From NCBI GenBank assembly GCA_004322045.1, contig SCRN01000034.1, positions 124,001 to 188,000 on the forward strand: DNA of 64,000 nucleotides, given 5' to 3'. The position numbers and the translations under genes are program-made. This document shows positions 16,652 to 23,880 of the stretch, piece after piece (positions within the stretch are counted from its first letter, which is position 1; every line of letters starts with the position of its first letter). Source of the DNA: Paraburkholderia sp. (GTDB lineage Bacteria; Pseudomonadota; Gammaproteobacteria; Burkholderiales; Burkholderiaceae). The notes beneath the pieces were generated by a model. It searched no databases. It had not been told where the DNA came from and worked only from the letters and a program-made list of their open reading frames with translations.

Positions 16652-17206
16652 CTATCGACTCATCCAGTCGAGCGGATCACGCTGAATCTCTTCCGCGCCT
16701 TCGAGCAGCTCCGGGCGCTTCTCCAGTTCTTCGCGTGCCCATGGCTGGAGATTGAAGGCGAAACCACTGATGGCGTGTCCTACGTTGGACGATCGAAACA
16801 AGATGCCCTTGCCCACGAGTTCTCCGACAACTCCATCCTCAATTGGATACTTCACCGACGCGCGTTGATCACGAATGTACGGTATCAGTCGCCCTCTCTC
16901 ATCCGGTGCGAGGCTGGCGAGCCACTTTACACGTCGCTTGTCGAGGTTCCTGCTGAGCAACCAAGCATTAATACCATCATCCACGAATTTGACGACGTGT
17001 GCCAAAAGGTACGCGCATGCAAGCGTGAAAGCCCCGCCGAGCCAAGGCCGATACTTCCCGACGATGTTCGTCATTCCCGCCGCGTCGAGGAGCGACGGTC
17101 TCGCGAACAGTAGAGACCCGCTTCCCAGCGCAATGGCAAGAAGTGGCTTCACAGCTATTTCGCCGAAGGCTTTGATACCCTCTTGGACGTCACTCACAAT
17201 TCCCAT
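16652..17206 (-). CDS. SieB-like superinfection exclusion membrane protein
   Basis: A 184-residue protein. The N-terminal half has two membrane segments (VKPLLAIALGSGSLLFA and LGGAFTLACAYLLAHVV). The C-terminal half (WLASLAPDERGRLIPYI, KYPIEDGVVGELVGKGILF, RSSNVGHAISGFAFNLQPW) matches the SieB (superinfection exclusion protein B) pattern: a soluble region with GI(V/I)xxLxxKGI, RSSNVG and FAFNxQPWA. SieB of P22-like phages aborts development of other phages. The start at 17206 follows GCGGAAAATAGGCGAAAT. This is the clearest functional hint that the array carries phage-exclusion genes. Confidence 0.72.
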   Translation of the reverse strand: MGIVSDVQEGIKAFGEIAVKPLLAIALGSGSLLFARPSLLDAAGMTNIVGKYRPWLGGAFTLACAYLLAHVVKFVDDGINAWLLSRNLDKRRVKWLASLAPDERGRLIPYIRDQRASVKYPIEDGVVGELVGKGILFRSSNVGHAISGFAFNLQPWAREELEKRPELLEGAEEIQRDPLDWMSR

Positions 17207-17226
17207 ATTTCGCCTATTTTCCGCTT

Positions 17227-17565
17227 CTAGGCTTGGTCGTCGGGCAACAGGTGACCGGTCCGCTGAAGATCTGCAACAAACGCTCCGATGTCTCGCGCGT
17301 AATGGGCACACAGGAACTCGTAGCTAGGATGCCCCTGCTCGATCACGACTCCCTGCACATGGAATGACATACCCGATGCACCCCAATGAATCTCGACGTC
17401 ACTGTATCCGATGAACTCGCAATCGTAGTGCAAGTTAGGATCGTTAAAACACTGCAACGCTGCGCTTGAGCTAGGAGCAGGAACAATGTACTCGCGAGCT
17501 TGCTTGTGCACGTTGCGGGCCGTGACCCTGTGAATCCGGACCCGGGGCATCCTTTGTTTTCTCAT
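17227..17565 (-). CDS. Unknown protein, 112 residues
   Basis: Basic N-terminus (MRKQRMPRVRIHRVTARNVH), then a soluble alpha/beta region with QCFNDPNLHYDCEFIGYSD, EIHWGASGMSFHVQGV and a helical end. No family recognised. Leader TAGGAAAACAGAGATC before the ATG at 17565, with the TAG being the stop of MPD copy 3. Confidence 0.6.
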   Translation of the reverse strand: MRKQRMPRVRIHRVTARNVHKQAREYIVPAPSSSAALQCFNDPNLHYDCEFIGYSDVEIHWGASGMSFHVQGVVIEQGHPSYEFLCAHYARDIGAFVADLQRTGHLLPDDQA

Positions 17566-17578
17566 GATCTCTGTTTTC

Positions 17579-17755
17579 CTATTCGTGCCCGCGCAGCTGC
17601 TCGAGCGAGTCATCCAGCACATCAGCCGCGCTCGCGTGCAGATCAGCCGCCGCGTTGTCCAGATCAACACCCGACGGCATCTTGTGCGACTCGGCAGAGT
17701 CGCGCAGGACGTTGATCGCAAGGCGCAACGCGTCGGCAAGAGCGAGATCCGGCAT
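17579..17755 (-). CDS. MPD-type 58-residue protein, copy 3 of 3
   Basis: MPDLALADALRLAINVLRDS, then SHKMPSGVDLDNAAADLHAS and ADVLDDSLEQLRGHE. Closest to copy 2 (15495-15671). The leader AAGGAAAGGAAAGCGACC differs from those of copies 1 and 2, so here the upstream junction was not conserved with the gene. Confidence 0.7.
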   Translation of the reverse strand: MPDLALADALRLAINVLRDSAESHKMPSGVDLDNAAADLHASAADVLDDSLEQLRGHE

Positions 17756-17787
17756 GGTCGCTTTCCTTTCCTTGCGCCACGATGGGG

Positions 17788-18129
17788 CTATCGCGCATTC
17801 GCCCGCGTTTCCAAAAGACTTGTCGCACCGTCAGCGATCTGGTCCAAGGGATGGGCGCGGCAGTAGTTATCCATCCACCCCAACACGGCATTAGAGTCCA
17901 GCCCGTCCAGAAGGTCTCGATCGAGCGCGCTCGCTGCTCCCGACATAAACCCGAGAACCCAGTTTGCCGCGGAAAACCATTGCGTCGATGTTTTTCGTTC
18001 AGCCGTCCACGTCCCGCAAGTGGACCCAACACCTTTGCCCAGCTGTTCGACGGTGTCGCGGGCGTTGGCATTGGCTGCCACGCAGAGTAGGACAGCAATC
18101 AGCGAAACAACCAGTGTCTTGGGTTTCAT
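17788..18129 (-). CDS. Secreted Rap1a/Tai-like small protein
   Basis: 113 residues. A signal peptide is evident (basic MKPKT, hydrophobic LVVSLIAVLLCVA, cleavage after ANA). The mature part has a Cys pair (GSTCGTW; DNYCRAHPLDQ) and WFSAANWVLGFMSGAASALD. The Cys spacing and the pattern (Y/W)xxGxxSAxx...YCxxHPxxxxxxA recall the Rap1a/Tai periplasmic immunity fold against T6SS amidases, at low certainty. Start 18129 after GGAACCTAAGACA; an upstream ATG at 18159 would spoil the signal peptide. Confidence 0.58.
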   Translation of the reverse strand: MKPKTLVVSLIAVLLCVAANANARDTVEQLGKGVGSTCGTWTAERKTSTQWFSAANWVLGFMSGAASALDRDLLDGLDSNAVLGWMDNYCRAHPLDQIADGATSLLETRANAR

Positions 18130-18249
18130 TGTCTTAGGTTCCTGTTGGTACCTCATCATCCGCTCGCTGCGAGGTAACTGTTCGCTCCGTCCTCGTCCAC
18201 GTGTGACGCAGGTGTTTTCCGTTGTCAGTTGACGCGATTTCCGATTCGA

Positions 18250-18651
18250 TCAGTTGGCCGCGTCTGCCAGCGCAGTCCCTGCGGCACACGCGCCGTTCCC
18301 CGGTCGTCCCAGCACTATCCCCGCGTGGAGGTCTCTAAGCACGATGCCCGCAACGTGAAGTGCATCGGCCATGTCAACTACACGGGGCTCGCTGGTGTCG
18401 CGCAAATCGGTCCTTCCGTCAATAACAAACGTGATAGCGAAAACGTTCTGAGAATGTTCGTTCTCGTCGTACCAAACGTCGCACGACAGGCATTCGCCTA
18501 GTCCCTCACGATATGGCCAGACATACGCCACGAGCCTACCGCTGGATAGGGCTTTTCGGGCATCCGCTACAGCACGGCGAGCCCATTCCAGAAATGCTGT
18601 TGGCGTCTCCGTCGGCCCGCCCGCAGCAAGATGGCATGTCATAGTCATCAT
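18250..18651 (-). CDS. Unknown protein, 133 residues
   Basis: Soluble protein with FLEWARRAVADARKALSSGR, YVWPYREGLGECLSCDVWYD and FVIDGRTDLRDTSEPRVVDM. It ends in a Gly/Ala-rich tail. The start at 18651 follows GGATACAG, a leader also seen before the 19.6-kb gene and in the broken 14.3-kb gene. A GGAAAAC string lies further upstream at the preceding junction. No family recognised. Confidence 0.58.
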   Translation of the reverse strand: MMTMTCHLAAGGPTETPTAFLEWARRAVADARKALSSGRLVAYVWPYREGLGECLSCDVWYDENEHSQNVFAITFVIDGRTDLRDTSEPRVVDMADALHVAGIVLRDLHAGIVLGRPGNGACAAGTALADAAN

Positions 18652-18704
18652 CTGTATCCGTTCGGCTGCCGGCCGTGCGGGGCGCTCGTGCGCCGTTTTC
18701 CGTC

Positions 18705-18911
18705 CTACTTCTTCATCGCTGTGTCGATCGCCAACCGGGCCGCAGCGGCACATTGATCTTCGGACTCGATGCCCGGTATCGGCTCACCGACAGGAAGAAC
18801 GCTGTCGCCGTCGATCATCACCAAGCGTCGAGGTGCGCGACCTCGCGCGGTCACGATGTCTCGAACTTGCTCTTGCAGACTGGCATACAGTCCCTTGCGC
18901 TAGGTTTCCAT
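18705..18911 (-). pseudogene. Small array gene with an amber codon at position 4
   Basis: A good ribosome site (CCGGAGCGACT) precedes ATG-GAA-ACC, then TAG, then 64 protein-like codons: RKGLYASLQEQVRDIVTARG, RRLVMIDGDSVLPVGEPIPG and QCAAAARLAIDTAMKK. No alternative start is well placed. Either this is a fresh nonsense mutation, or the amber codon is read through. It stands in the correct slot and orientation, with a leader following its stop. Confidence 0.55.
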
Positions 18912-18926
18912 AGTCGCTCCGGTTGC

Positions 18927-19187
18927 CTATGAATGTCCGCCGCTGACACGGTAAATCGTGTTGTCGACGTCTATTTGCGCTTGCTTTAAGTGTGCACAAA
19001 GGCTGTCCGGTTCTACGTGATCCTGACATCCGCCCTTGGCCATCGCCAACTGGATCTGCTCGTTCGCGTCGCGCGCAGCGGAAAGTTGCGCCGCCTTTGA
19101 ATCGTCGTCACCGTAACGTTGGTGAATCCCGAAGGCGATCGCACCGGCAAGTGCGAGGATATAAGCAGCATCCTTCATTTTGTACAT
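18927..19187 (-). CDS. Small membrane-anchored protein, 86 residues
   Basis: One N-terminal membrane helix (AAYILALAGAIAFGIHQ) and a periplasmic or cytosolic helical part (SKAAQLSAARDANEQIQLAM) with two Cys (KGGCQDHVEPDSLCAHL). It resembles small lysis-region or entry-exclusion-type proteins only in layout. Leader GACGGAAAACGGGG before the ATG at 19187. Confidence 0.6.
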   Translation of the reverse strand: MYKMKDAAYILALAGAIAFGIHQRYGDDDSKAAQLSAARDANEQIQLAMAKGGCQDHVEPDSLCAHLKQAQIDVDNTIYRVSGGHS

Positions 19188-19206
19188 CCCCGTTTTCCGT
19201 CGTCCC

Positions 19207-19614
19207 TCACCGAGGTAGCAGTTCGAGGAGTCGCCACAGCACGAAGGCAACCCCACCCGATACGAAGAACCGAAATTGCCATCGACTGGATGACGCGCTC
19301 GCGCGAGCTTCGTCACCCATGAGAGAGTTGAGGGCAACCTTGTCCGTCATTGAGCGTGCAGTGGTGAGATAAGCGTGGTTATACCGGAGGCCGTACTCGC
19401 TCCGTTTGATAGCACGACACCCGAACCAGAAGCTGATAGCCCATGCGGCCAATGATAGGGCAAGCGGCGTCAATTTCCATGTCAGGGCGAAACCCGCAAC
19501 TTTCTCGACGGCGTACCCAATACAAGCACCGGCGGCAGTCAGCAGGAAATAAGTGTATTTCTCCCGCGTGTCTTGAATTTGCCCTTGAAGTTTGTTGGCA
19601 GCATCAGTGTCCAC
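19207..19614 (-). CDS. Two-helix membrane protein, about 135 residues
   Basis: A charged N-terminal helix (NKLQGQIQDTREKYTYFLLT), two membrane segments (LTAAGACIGYAVEKVAG, ALSLAAWAISFWFGCRA), a charged stretch, and a third short hydrophobic end (FRFFVSGGVAFVLWRLLELL). The start is uncertain: GTG 19614 follows AAAACAAGGACCGCCAA, whereas GTG 19656 would overlap the upstream gene. Function unknown. Confidence 0.58.
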   Translation of the reverse strand: MDTDAANKLQGQIQDTREKYTYFLLTAAGACIGYAVEKVAGFALTWKLTPLALSLAAWAISFWFGCRAIKRSEYGLRYNHAYLTTARSMTDKVALNSLMGDEARASASSSRWQFRFFVSGGVAFVLWRLLELLPR

Positions 19615-19637
19615 TTGGCGGTCCTTGTTTTCAGTAT

Positions 19638-19928
19638 TCAATTGACCTTGGCCCACGAGTCCGCGATCGCGCCGAAAACGACCGGCACGAAGTCGCGACC
19701 ATCAAACGACGCTGGCCGATCGTCGTTCGGATAGGCAAGCGCTTCCGGCGCTCGCAGCATCTCCAACAAACGCTTGCTGTGCTTTCCCGTCGCCCCGACA
19801 TCAACCAGCACTTCGGACTCGATCCGGTGAAGCAAGGCCCACGTTAAGACGCCCTCGGACCGATGGCGATGGACAACCGCAGGTACGACCTCTTGTACCG
19901 CAGCTTGAGCTGCAAACAACGCTTCCAT
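19638..19928 (-). CDS. Unknown protein, 96 residues, relative of the broken 14.1-kb gene
   Basis: Begins MEALFAAQAAVQEVVPAVVH, shared with the damaged gene at 14081-14323. It continues with HRIESEVLVDVGATGKHSKR and DRPASFDGRDFVPVVFGAIA. Mixed alpha/beta. ATG 19928 follows GGAAGACAAGGATACAG. Family unknown. The shared head but different body suggests recombination inside genes as well as between them. Confidence 0.6.
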   Translation of the reverse strand: MEALFAAQAAVQEVVPAVVHRHRSEGVLTWALLHRIESEVLVDVGATGKHSKRLLEMLRAPEALAYPNDDRPASFDGRDFVPVVFGAIADSWAKVN

Positions 19929-19947
19929 CTGTATCCTTGTCTTCCGA

Positions 19948-20097
19948 TTAAGACTTCTGGGCGTCGATCCGAGCGTAGATCTTGTCGATCTCGCTCTGAT
20001 ACGCTCTGTTTTCTTCGTCGTTCGCGTCCATCTCGGATGCCAAGAGCGCGGCGCGCTCTTTCAACTGCTCGATGGTCATGCTTTCGATCGATTCCAT
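19948..20097 (-). CDS. 49-residue coiled-coil-like protein
   Basis: MESIESMTIEQLKERAALLA, then SEMDANDEENRAYQSEIDKI and YARIDAQKS: almost entirely a charged amphipathic helix. The start at 20097 follows GGAGG (TTGGAGGATGGA). The upstream stop runs into the A-rich TAGGAAAATTGG. Too short for many gene callers. Confidence 0.58.
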   Translation of the reverse strand: MESIESMTIEQLKERAALLASEMDANDEENRAYQSEIDKIYARIDAQKS

Positions 20098-20114
20098 TCC
20101 ATCCTCCAATTTTC

Positions 20115-20351
20115 CTATCGCTTACACATCGCCCGTAACTCCGCCTTGACGCGTCGAGCGACCGGACCGCGCCATCCTTTGGCGCCGACGAGAAATTGCC
20201 CGACGATGCCGTAACCGTTTGAGTCAAAACCATAGGGCTCCGATGCCAGGCCCATCCTCGCCATAGCATCGAGGGCAGACACGGACGCTCCATTGTTGAT
20301 GTGGCGCCAGTCCTTCCTTGCCTCGGCTGCAATCTCTGAGAGTTTGCGCAT
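20115..20351 (-). CDS. Unknown basic protein, 78 residues
   Basis: MRKLSEIAAEARKDWRHINN, then ASVSALDAMARMGLASEPYG, GIVGQFLVGAKGWRGPVARR and a basic end AELRAMCKR. It resembles small phage-type proteins with a GWRGPxARxxKAELR end. The start at 20351 follows TAACGGAAAAAGGGCG, where TAA is the stop of the 39-residue gene. Confidence 0.6.
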   Translation of the reverse strand: MRKLSEIAAEARKDWRHINNGASVSALDAMARMGLASEPYGFDSNGYGIVGQFLVGAKGWRGPVARRVKAELRAMCKR

Positions 20352-20364
20352 CGCCCTTTTTCCG

Positions 20365-20484
20365 TTATTTGTCCAGCGGCGCACGAAGCGCCTTGTACTC
20401 AGGCCAGTCGAGTGCCGCGTAACCGCTTGCGCGGCACCAATCGCAGTAGCGCAGATATCGACGGGCCATGAGTTGGAGGTTCAT
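20365..20484 (-). CDS. 39-residue protein with a CDWC motif
   Basis: MNLQLMARRYLRYCDWCRAS, then GYAALDWPEYKALRAPLDK. Cys-x2-Cys near the start. Leader AACGGAAAAAGATC before the ATG at 20484. It is defined by its leader and its stop-leader junction; codon use is like its neighbours. Function unknown. Confidence 0.52.
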   Translation of the reverse strand: MNLQLMARRYLRYCDWCRASGYAALDWPEYKALRAPLDK

Positions 20485-20530
20485 GATCTTTTTCCGTTGT
20501 TATGTGGCTTGTTCGCTCGCTGGCTCGACG

Positions 20531-21301
20531 CTACGGTGCGGTCCTGCGCATCGACGTCAAAAGACCACGTGTAAGTAAGCAAACCGGGACCCACAGCGCA
20601 CGGACGGCAAGTCCAACAAGAAGCCCGCTGGAGCTTGCCAACAGTTGCTGCGTCGCGTTGTGTACGGTCAACGCAACATGCGTCTGAAATTGACAGTACG
20701 CGAACGATATGGACAAAAAGGCCCAGAGGCAAAGTGCGATCGCCAAGCACATCAACCAATGGTGTTTGCTGGCCCATGCCACTGTGCGCGCCGGCCTCAT
20801 GGCAAGAGACCAGAGGAACGCAGTACTCAGCAGAAACGGTGCAATCGAGACGGGCGAAAGCCCGAGATCAAGATAACAGGACCCGGCGACCGCAAGGGGC
20901 AGGCACACGATCATCCAAAAGAGCCCGCCAGGCACGCGTCGTTGCTGGTACTGCTGCCTCGCCTCGCGGGCCATCCAAGGCAACGCGCGCACAACAATAC
21001 TCGCAGCCCACGTGCACAAGATCCCCGTCACGAAGTGTTCGATTAGCACCGGCGTATCGCCATTACCGAGATGCTTCTCTCCGGCGCGCAGTAGTTGCAC
21101 CAATGGGTTCCCAGCTTTGAAGCGGTGCGCGGCAATCGCCAGCGCAAGCGCGAGCCAGGGCCACGCATGGCGCAATGCAATCCGCCCCGACCTGGTCAAC
21201 GAGGCGACAACGATAACGACGACGCCACAAACGACGTAGGTCTCGACCATTGCTAGCTCGGCCGGCAGATTCGTTTTTTGACACTGTAGCGCGACCATCA
21301 T
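20531..21301 (-). CDS. Multi-spanning membrane protein, 256 residues
   Basis: About six hydrophobic segments (YVVCGVVVIVVASLT, PWLALALAIAAH, LIEHFVTGILCTWAASIVV, LFWMIVCLPLAVAGSCYL, MCLAIALCLWAFLSISFAY, GLLVGLAVRALWVPVCLLT). No transporter signature is seen. The start at 21301 follows ACGGAAAAAGAACAGAGAGGC. The 45-base spacer after it is longer than most in the array. Confidence 0.62.
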   Translation of the reverse strand: MMVALQCQKTNLPAELAMVETYVVCGVVVIVVASLTRSGRIALRHAWPWLALALAIAAHRFKAGNPLVQLLRAGEKHLGNGDTPVLIEHFVTGILCTWAASIVVRALPWMAREARQQYQQRRVPGGLFWMIVCLPLAVAGSCYLDLGLSPVSIAPFLLSTAFLWSLAMRPARTVAWASKHHWLMCLAIALCLWAFLSISFAYCQFQTHVALTVHNATQQLLASSSGLLVGLAVRALWVPVCLLTRGLLTSMRRTAP

Positions 21302-21322
21302 GCCTCTCTGTTCTTTTTCCGT

Positions 21323-21511
21323 TCAATCACTCGTCGCGGGCTGGATATCTCGCCCTTCTGTATGGGCGCGGCCTCGCGCCTCGGCGCAAGCTCGATGTGC
21401 TGGATTCACGCCATCAAGCCGTACAAAATCAGCCGACTTCACCACGCGTTGACACAGACGGCAACGCGGTTTCGCCTTGATTACTTCGGGATTCCAGTTG
21501 CCTTGTGCCAT
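21323..21511 (-). CDS. 62-residue zinc-knuckle protein
   Basis: NWNPEVIKAKPRCRLCQRVV, then SADFVRLDGVNPAHRACAEA: CxxC...HRxC, a small zinc-binding knuckle of the kind found in phage and plasmid small proteins. Leader AGCGGAAAAAGCCGCG before the ATG at 21511. Function unknown; nucleic-acid binding is plausible. Confidence 0.6.
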   Translation of the reverse strand: MAQGNWNPEVIKAKPRCRLCQRVVKSADFVRLDGVNPAHRACAEARGRAHTEGRDIQPATSD

Positions 21512-21527
21512 CGCGGCTTTTTCCGCT

Positions 21528-21917
21528 CTATTTCGCCTGTGCTTCGGCTTCTCTACTAAGAACCACCCATAACGTTGTGAGCAGCACGACAGCGCCCTCA
21601 AGCAGAAGCATACGCATGAGATTCCGCATCCAACCGGCCCACGGTTGCGCACTGGTCCATTGAGAAAACGGTAGGTCTCTTGATCCTTCACGAGAGCATT
21701 GATTCGCTTGTTCGATGCTGCGATCGATATCGGCTTGCGTCATCGTCCTGACATCCGCTTTGGCGAGGTTCAAGCACTCCGGCGTTAGCGGATTCGTCCA
21801 TGGCGTCTCCGTGAGATAACCATTGAACGGGTTGTGGGCAAGCAGCACAACAATCGCCAAGCAAGACCCGACGAACATTCCAATGCGCTGCCCGCGTTGT
21901 AGACGCCTAGGTGCCAT
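21528..21917 (-). CDS. Two-helix membrane protein, 129 residues
   Basis: Basic start (MAPRRLQRGQRIG), a membrane helix (MFVGSCLAIVVLLA), an extracytoplasmic domain with two Cys (TPECLNLAKADVRTM; QANQCSREGSRDL), and a second helix (LLLEGAVVLLTTLWVVLS). The topology suggests a periplasmic loop. Leader TAGGAAAACGTC before the ATG at 21917. Confidence 0.6.
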   Translation of the reverse strand: MAPRRLQRGQRIGMFVGSCLAIVVLLAHNPFNGYLTETPWTNPLTPECLNLAKADVRTMTQADIDRSIEQANQCSREGSRDLPFSQWTSAQPWAGWMRNLMRMLLLEGAVVLLTTLWVVLSREAEAQAK

Positions 21918-21964
21918 GACGTTTTCCTAGTGTGTGCCGTTCAGGTTTGCCAGTAATCACCCGC

Positions 21965-22360
21965 TCAGGCCCACGAGATCTCAAAGCCTTTGGCTCCGGC
22001 CTTCACGGTAGGCGGCTTGCGATCCGCGAGAATCCATACCGCACTCGCCCCACCTGTTGCTGCGAGCACGATACCTCCCGTGACGAGCGCTGTGAGCTTG
22101 CTCGTCGGTTCCGGGTCGAGGATAGCGGCAATCACGATGCCCACTCCAACAACCGACATGCCAATGGCAACGCAAGCGCCGGCGATCTCGCGCGCACTCA
22201 GCTTCGCTTTGCGCGCGATGTTGTACAGCGTATCCTCGGCCGGGTTGAATCCGACCAATGCGTCATCGATCACCAGTACCGCAACGCGGTCCTTATACGC
22301 GCGAGCGAGTGCCGCGTACCACCCGCGCTCCGAAGTGCGTATTACAAGTTCGTCCGCCAT
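21965..22360 (-). CDS. Two-helix membrane protein, 131 residues
   Basis: Cytosolic N-terminal domain (MADELVIRTSERGWYAALAR, RVAVLVIDDALVGFNPAED), then two glycine-rich membrane helices (IAGACVAIGMSVVGVGIVIAAIL; LVTGGIVLAATGGASAVWILA) and a short tail. The start at 22360 is preferred over upstream in-frame codons, which overlap the previous gene. GGAAAAC is present at the junction (22391-22397) but 31 bases from this start. Confidence 0.58.
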   Translation of the reverse strand: MADELVIRTSERGWYAALARAYKDRVAVLVIDDALVGFNPAEDTLYNIARKAKLSAREIAGACVAIGMSVVGVGIVIAAILDPEPTSKLTALVTGGIVLAATGGASAVWILADRKPPTVKAGAKGFEISWA

Positions 22361-22403
22361 CTCAGCCCCGTAGCTTGAATTCAACTCGTTGTTTTCCGTC
22401 GTC

Positions 22404-22646
22404 TCACTGAAACGATTCGTGGAGCCGCGCTCGAGCGGCGATTTCGTCAGCGGTAAGTTGCCGCACGTCCTGCCCGTCGATCCGCCACTGGGTTCCATCG
22501 GCGAGACGCACAGTAAGCGCGCCGTCACGCCCAAGCACAGCGAAACCACGCGTCGCCTCTACGACTTCCGCGGCCGTCGGATTGATCTTTCGGATCGCGG
22601 CGCCAGCCTGTTCGATCCACAGTTTGTTTGGCTGTAGCAGGTTCAT
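22404..22646 (-). CDS. Unknown protein, 80 residues
   Basis: MNLLQPNKLWIEQAGAAIRK, then VVEATRGFAVLGRDGALTVR and DGTQWRIDGQDVRQLTADEI. Small beta-rich domain with a helical end. Leader TAGGAAAACAG directly before the ATG at 22646, its TAG being the stop of the upstream gene. No family recognised. Confidence 0.6.
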   Translation of the reverse strand: MNLLQPNKLWIEQAGAAIRKINPTAAEVVEATRGFAVLGRDGALTVRLADGTQWRIDGQDVRQLTADEIAARARLHESFQ

Positions 22647-22654
22647 CTGTTTTC

Positions 22655-23131
22655 CTAACCAATCCGCGGGCGGCCGCCGCGCTGGTCGAAGAACGCGTCA
22701 GCTTTACGCTGTTCGACGGCTACAGTGCTGCGATGCCGGACGGCATAGCGCTCAATCCATTCCGTATCGACCGTTGCCAGCCGCGCGCGATCGATCGCAT
22801 TGGCGACGAGATAGAAATGGTACGCGTCCGACCGGAAATTCAACGAAACGCCCCTCCGGGCAAGAAAGAGCGCGGCCTCCATGGCTGCGCCGTGAGTGTC
22901 CTGCGATGCGGCCCGATACGCGTCCATGGCCTGCCGCGCAGACTTCGATTGCGAGATGCCTTTGAGTTCGAGTCCACGCCATTCAACGATTTCGCTGGAA
23001 GCGCTTACCCACGCCCCGGCACGAAAGTCAATGCGGTCTTCGGTGCCGGCTCGCAGACGAACGTCGTATGCGCCGTTGTGGAACGGAGACTGTTGCTCGG
23101 CCGCCCGCCAAGTTCCTTGTCTGAATCTCAT
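22655..23131 (-). CDS. Unknown protein, 158 residues
   Basis: Mixed alpha/beta with YDVRLRAGTEDRIDFRAGAW near the N-terminus, a helical centre (KSARQAMDAYRAASQDTHGA) and a Trp/Tyr-containing C-terminal helix (DTEWIERYAVRHRSTVAVEQ). Leader ATAGGAAAACGGGATACCA before the ATG at 23131. No family recognised. Confidence 0.6.
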   Translation of the reverse strand: MRFRQGTWRAAEQQSPFHNGAYDVRLRAGTEDRIDFRAGAWVSASSEIVEWRGLELKGISQSKSARQAMDAYRAASQDTHGAAMEAALFLARRGVSLNFRSDAYHFYLVANAIDRARLATVDTEWIERYAVRHRSTVAVEQRKADAFFDQRGGRPRIG

Positions 23132-23155
23132 TGGTATCCCGTTTTCCTATCTTTC

Positions 23156-23869
23156 TTAAGTGCCCACAGCACAGCCGATTTCGCTCAGCTCAAACTTGAC
23201 GCGGTATTCGAACAACCAGACGTCTTGGAATGCAGCAATGGCGTATCGCAAGTTGTCGCTGATCCGATGCGCCACTATCACCCCATGCACGGGGCGCCCG
23301 TTTGCGAGGTGGGTCTTCACCCACCCCATGTATCGCGCAAGTTGCCCGATTGCCTTGTCTGGAGCCCGGCCGCGCTTCAACTCAAAGACTACATACCCGC
23401 CATCCTGGTCGACGGCCAGTATGTCAATCGGACCCACGGCAGTGGGATACTCGAGTCCATCACCCCCGCCTTCCGTATAGAGCCGCAGTCGAGCTGTACC
23501 GACACGGATAGACTCGATGTTGTGCGCGATGAACTCTTGCAACTGACGTTCGAGTTCGAAAACTGTCTCGCCAAGTTCTCCTGCCTCATCATCACTTGAA
23601 GAATCGTCGCCCGCGACGCCGCCCAGCACTTCGTCTACCGCTTGGGCGGAAGCTGGCGGGGTGATGCGGACCTCAGTTTCGGTCTCCTGCACCGACCAGC
23701 CCATGCGTTGAAATCCTCGCCTCAGCATCTGTGAGTTGGTGAAATCAGGATCCATTTCGGGCGGGCTCTGATCGCGGTGCGCGCGGCACCACTTCTTCAT
23801 GGGGTGAAACTCAATGCCAGCGCCGTCGGCGGACGCCTCGACGATCAGATAGGTTTTCGGAGGTCTCAT
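23156..23869 (-). CDS. NucS/EndoMS-like (DUF91) PD-(D/E)XK nuclease
   Basis: A 237-residue protein. Residues 1-95 are variable with an acidic linker. Residues 102-237 match the C-terminal nuclease domain of NucS: ELERQLQEFIAHNIESI, GLEYPTAVGPIDILAVDQDG, VVFELKRG with Asp149, Glu163 and Lys165, then GQLARYMGWV with Gln176 and HGVIVAH. All catalytic positions are present. NucS proper cleaves mismatched DNA; shorter relatives occur in defence islands. The start at 23869 directly follows TGGAAAACG. Confidence 0.72.
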   Translation of the reverse strand: MRPPKTYLIVEASADGAGIEFHPMKKWCRAHRDQSPPEMDPDFTNSQMLRRGFQRMGWSVQETETEVRITPPASAQAVDEVLGGVAGDDSSSDDEAGELGETVFELERQLQEFIAHNIESIRVGTARLRLYTEGGGDGLEYPTAVGPIDILAVDQDGGYVVFELKRGRAPDKAIGQLARYMGWVKTHLANGRPVHGVIVAHRISDNLRYAIAAFQDVWLFEYRVKFELSEIGCAVGT

Positions 23870-23880
23870 CGTTTTCCATC

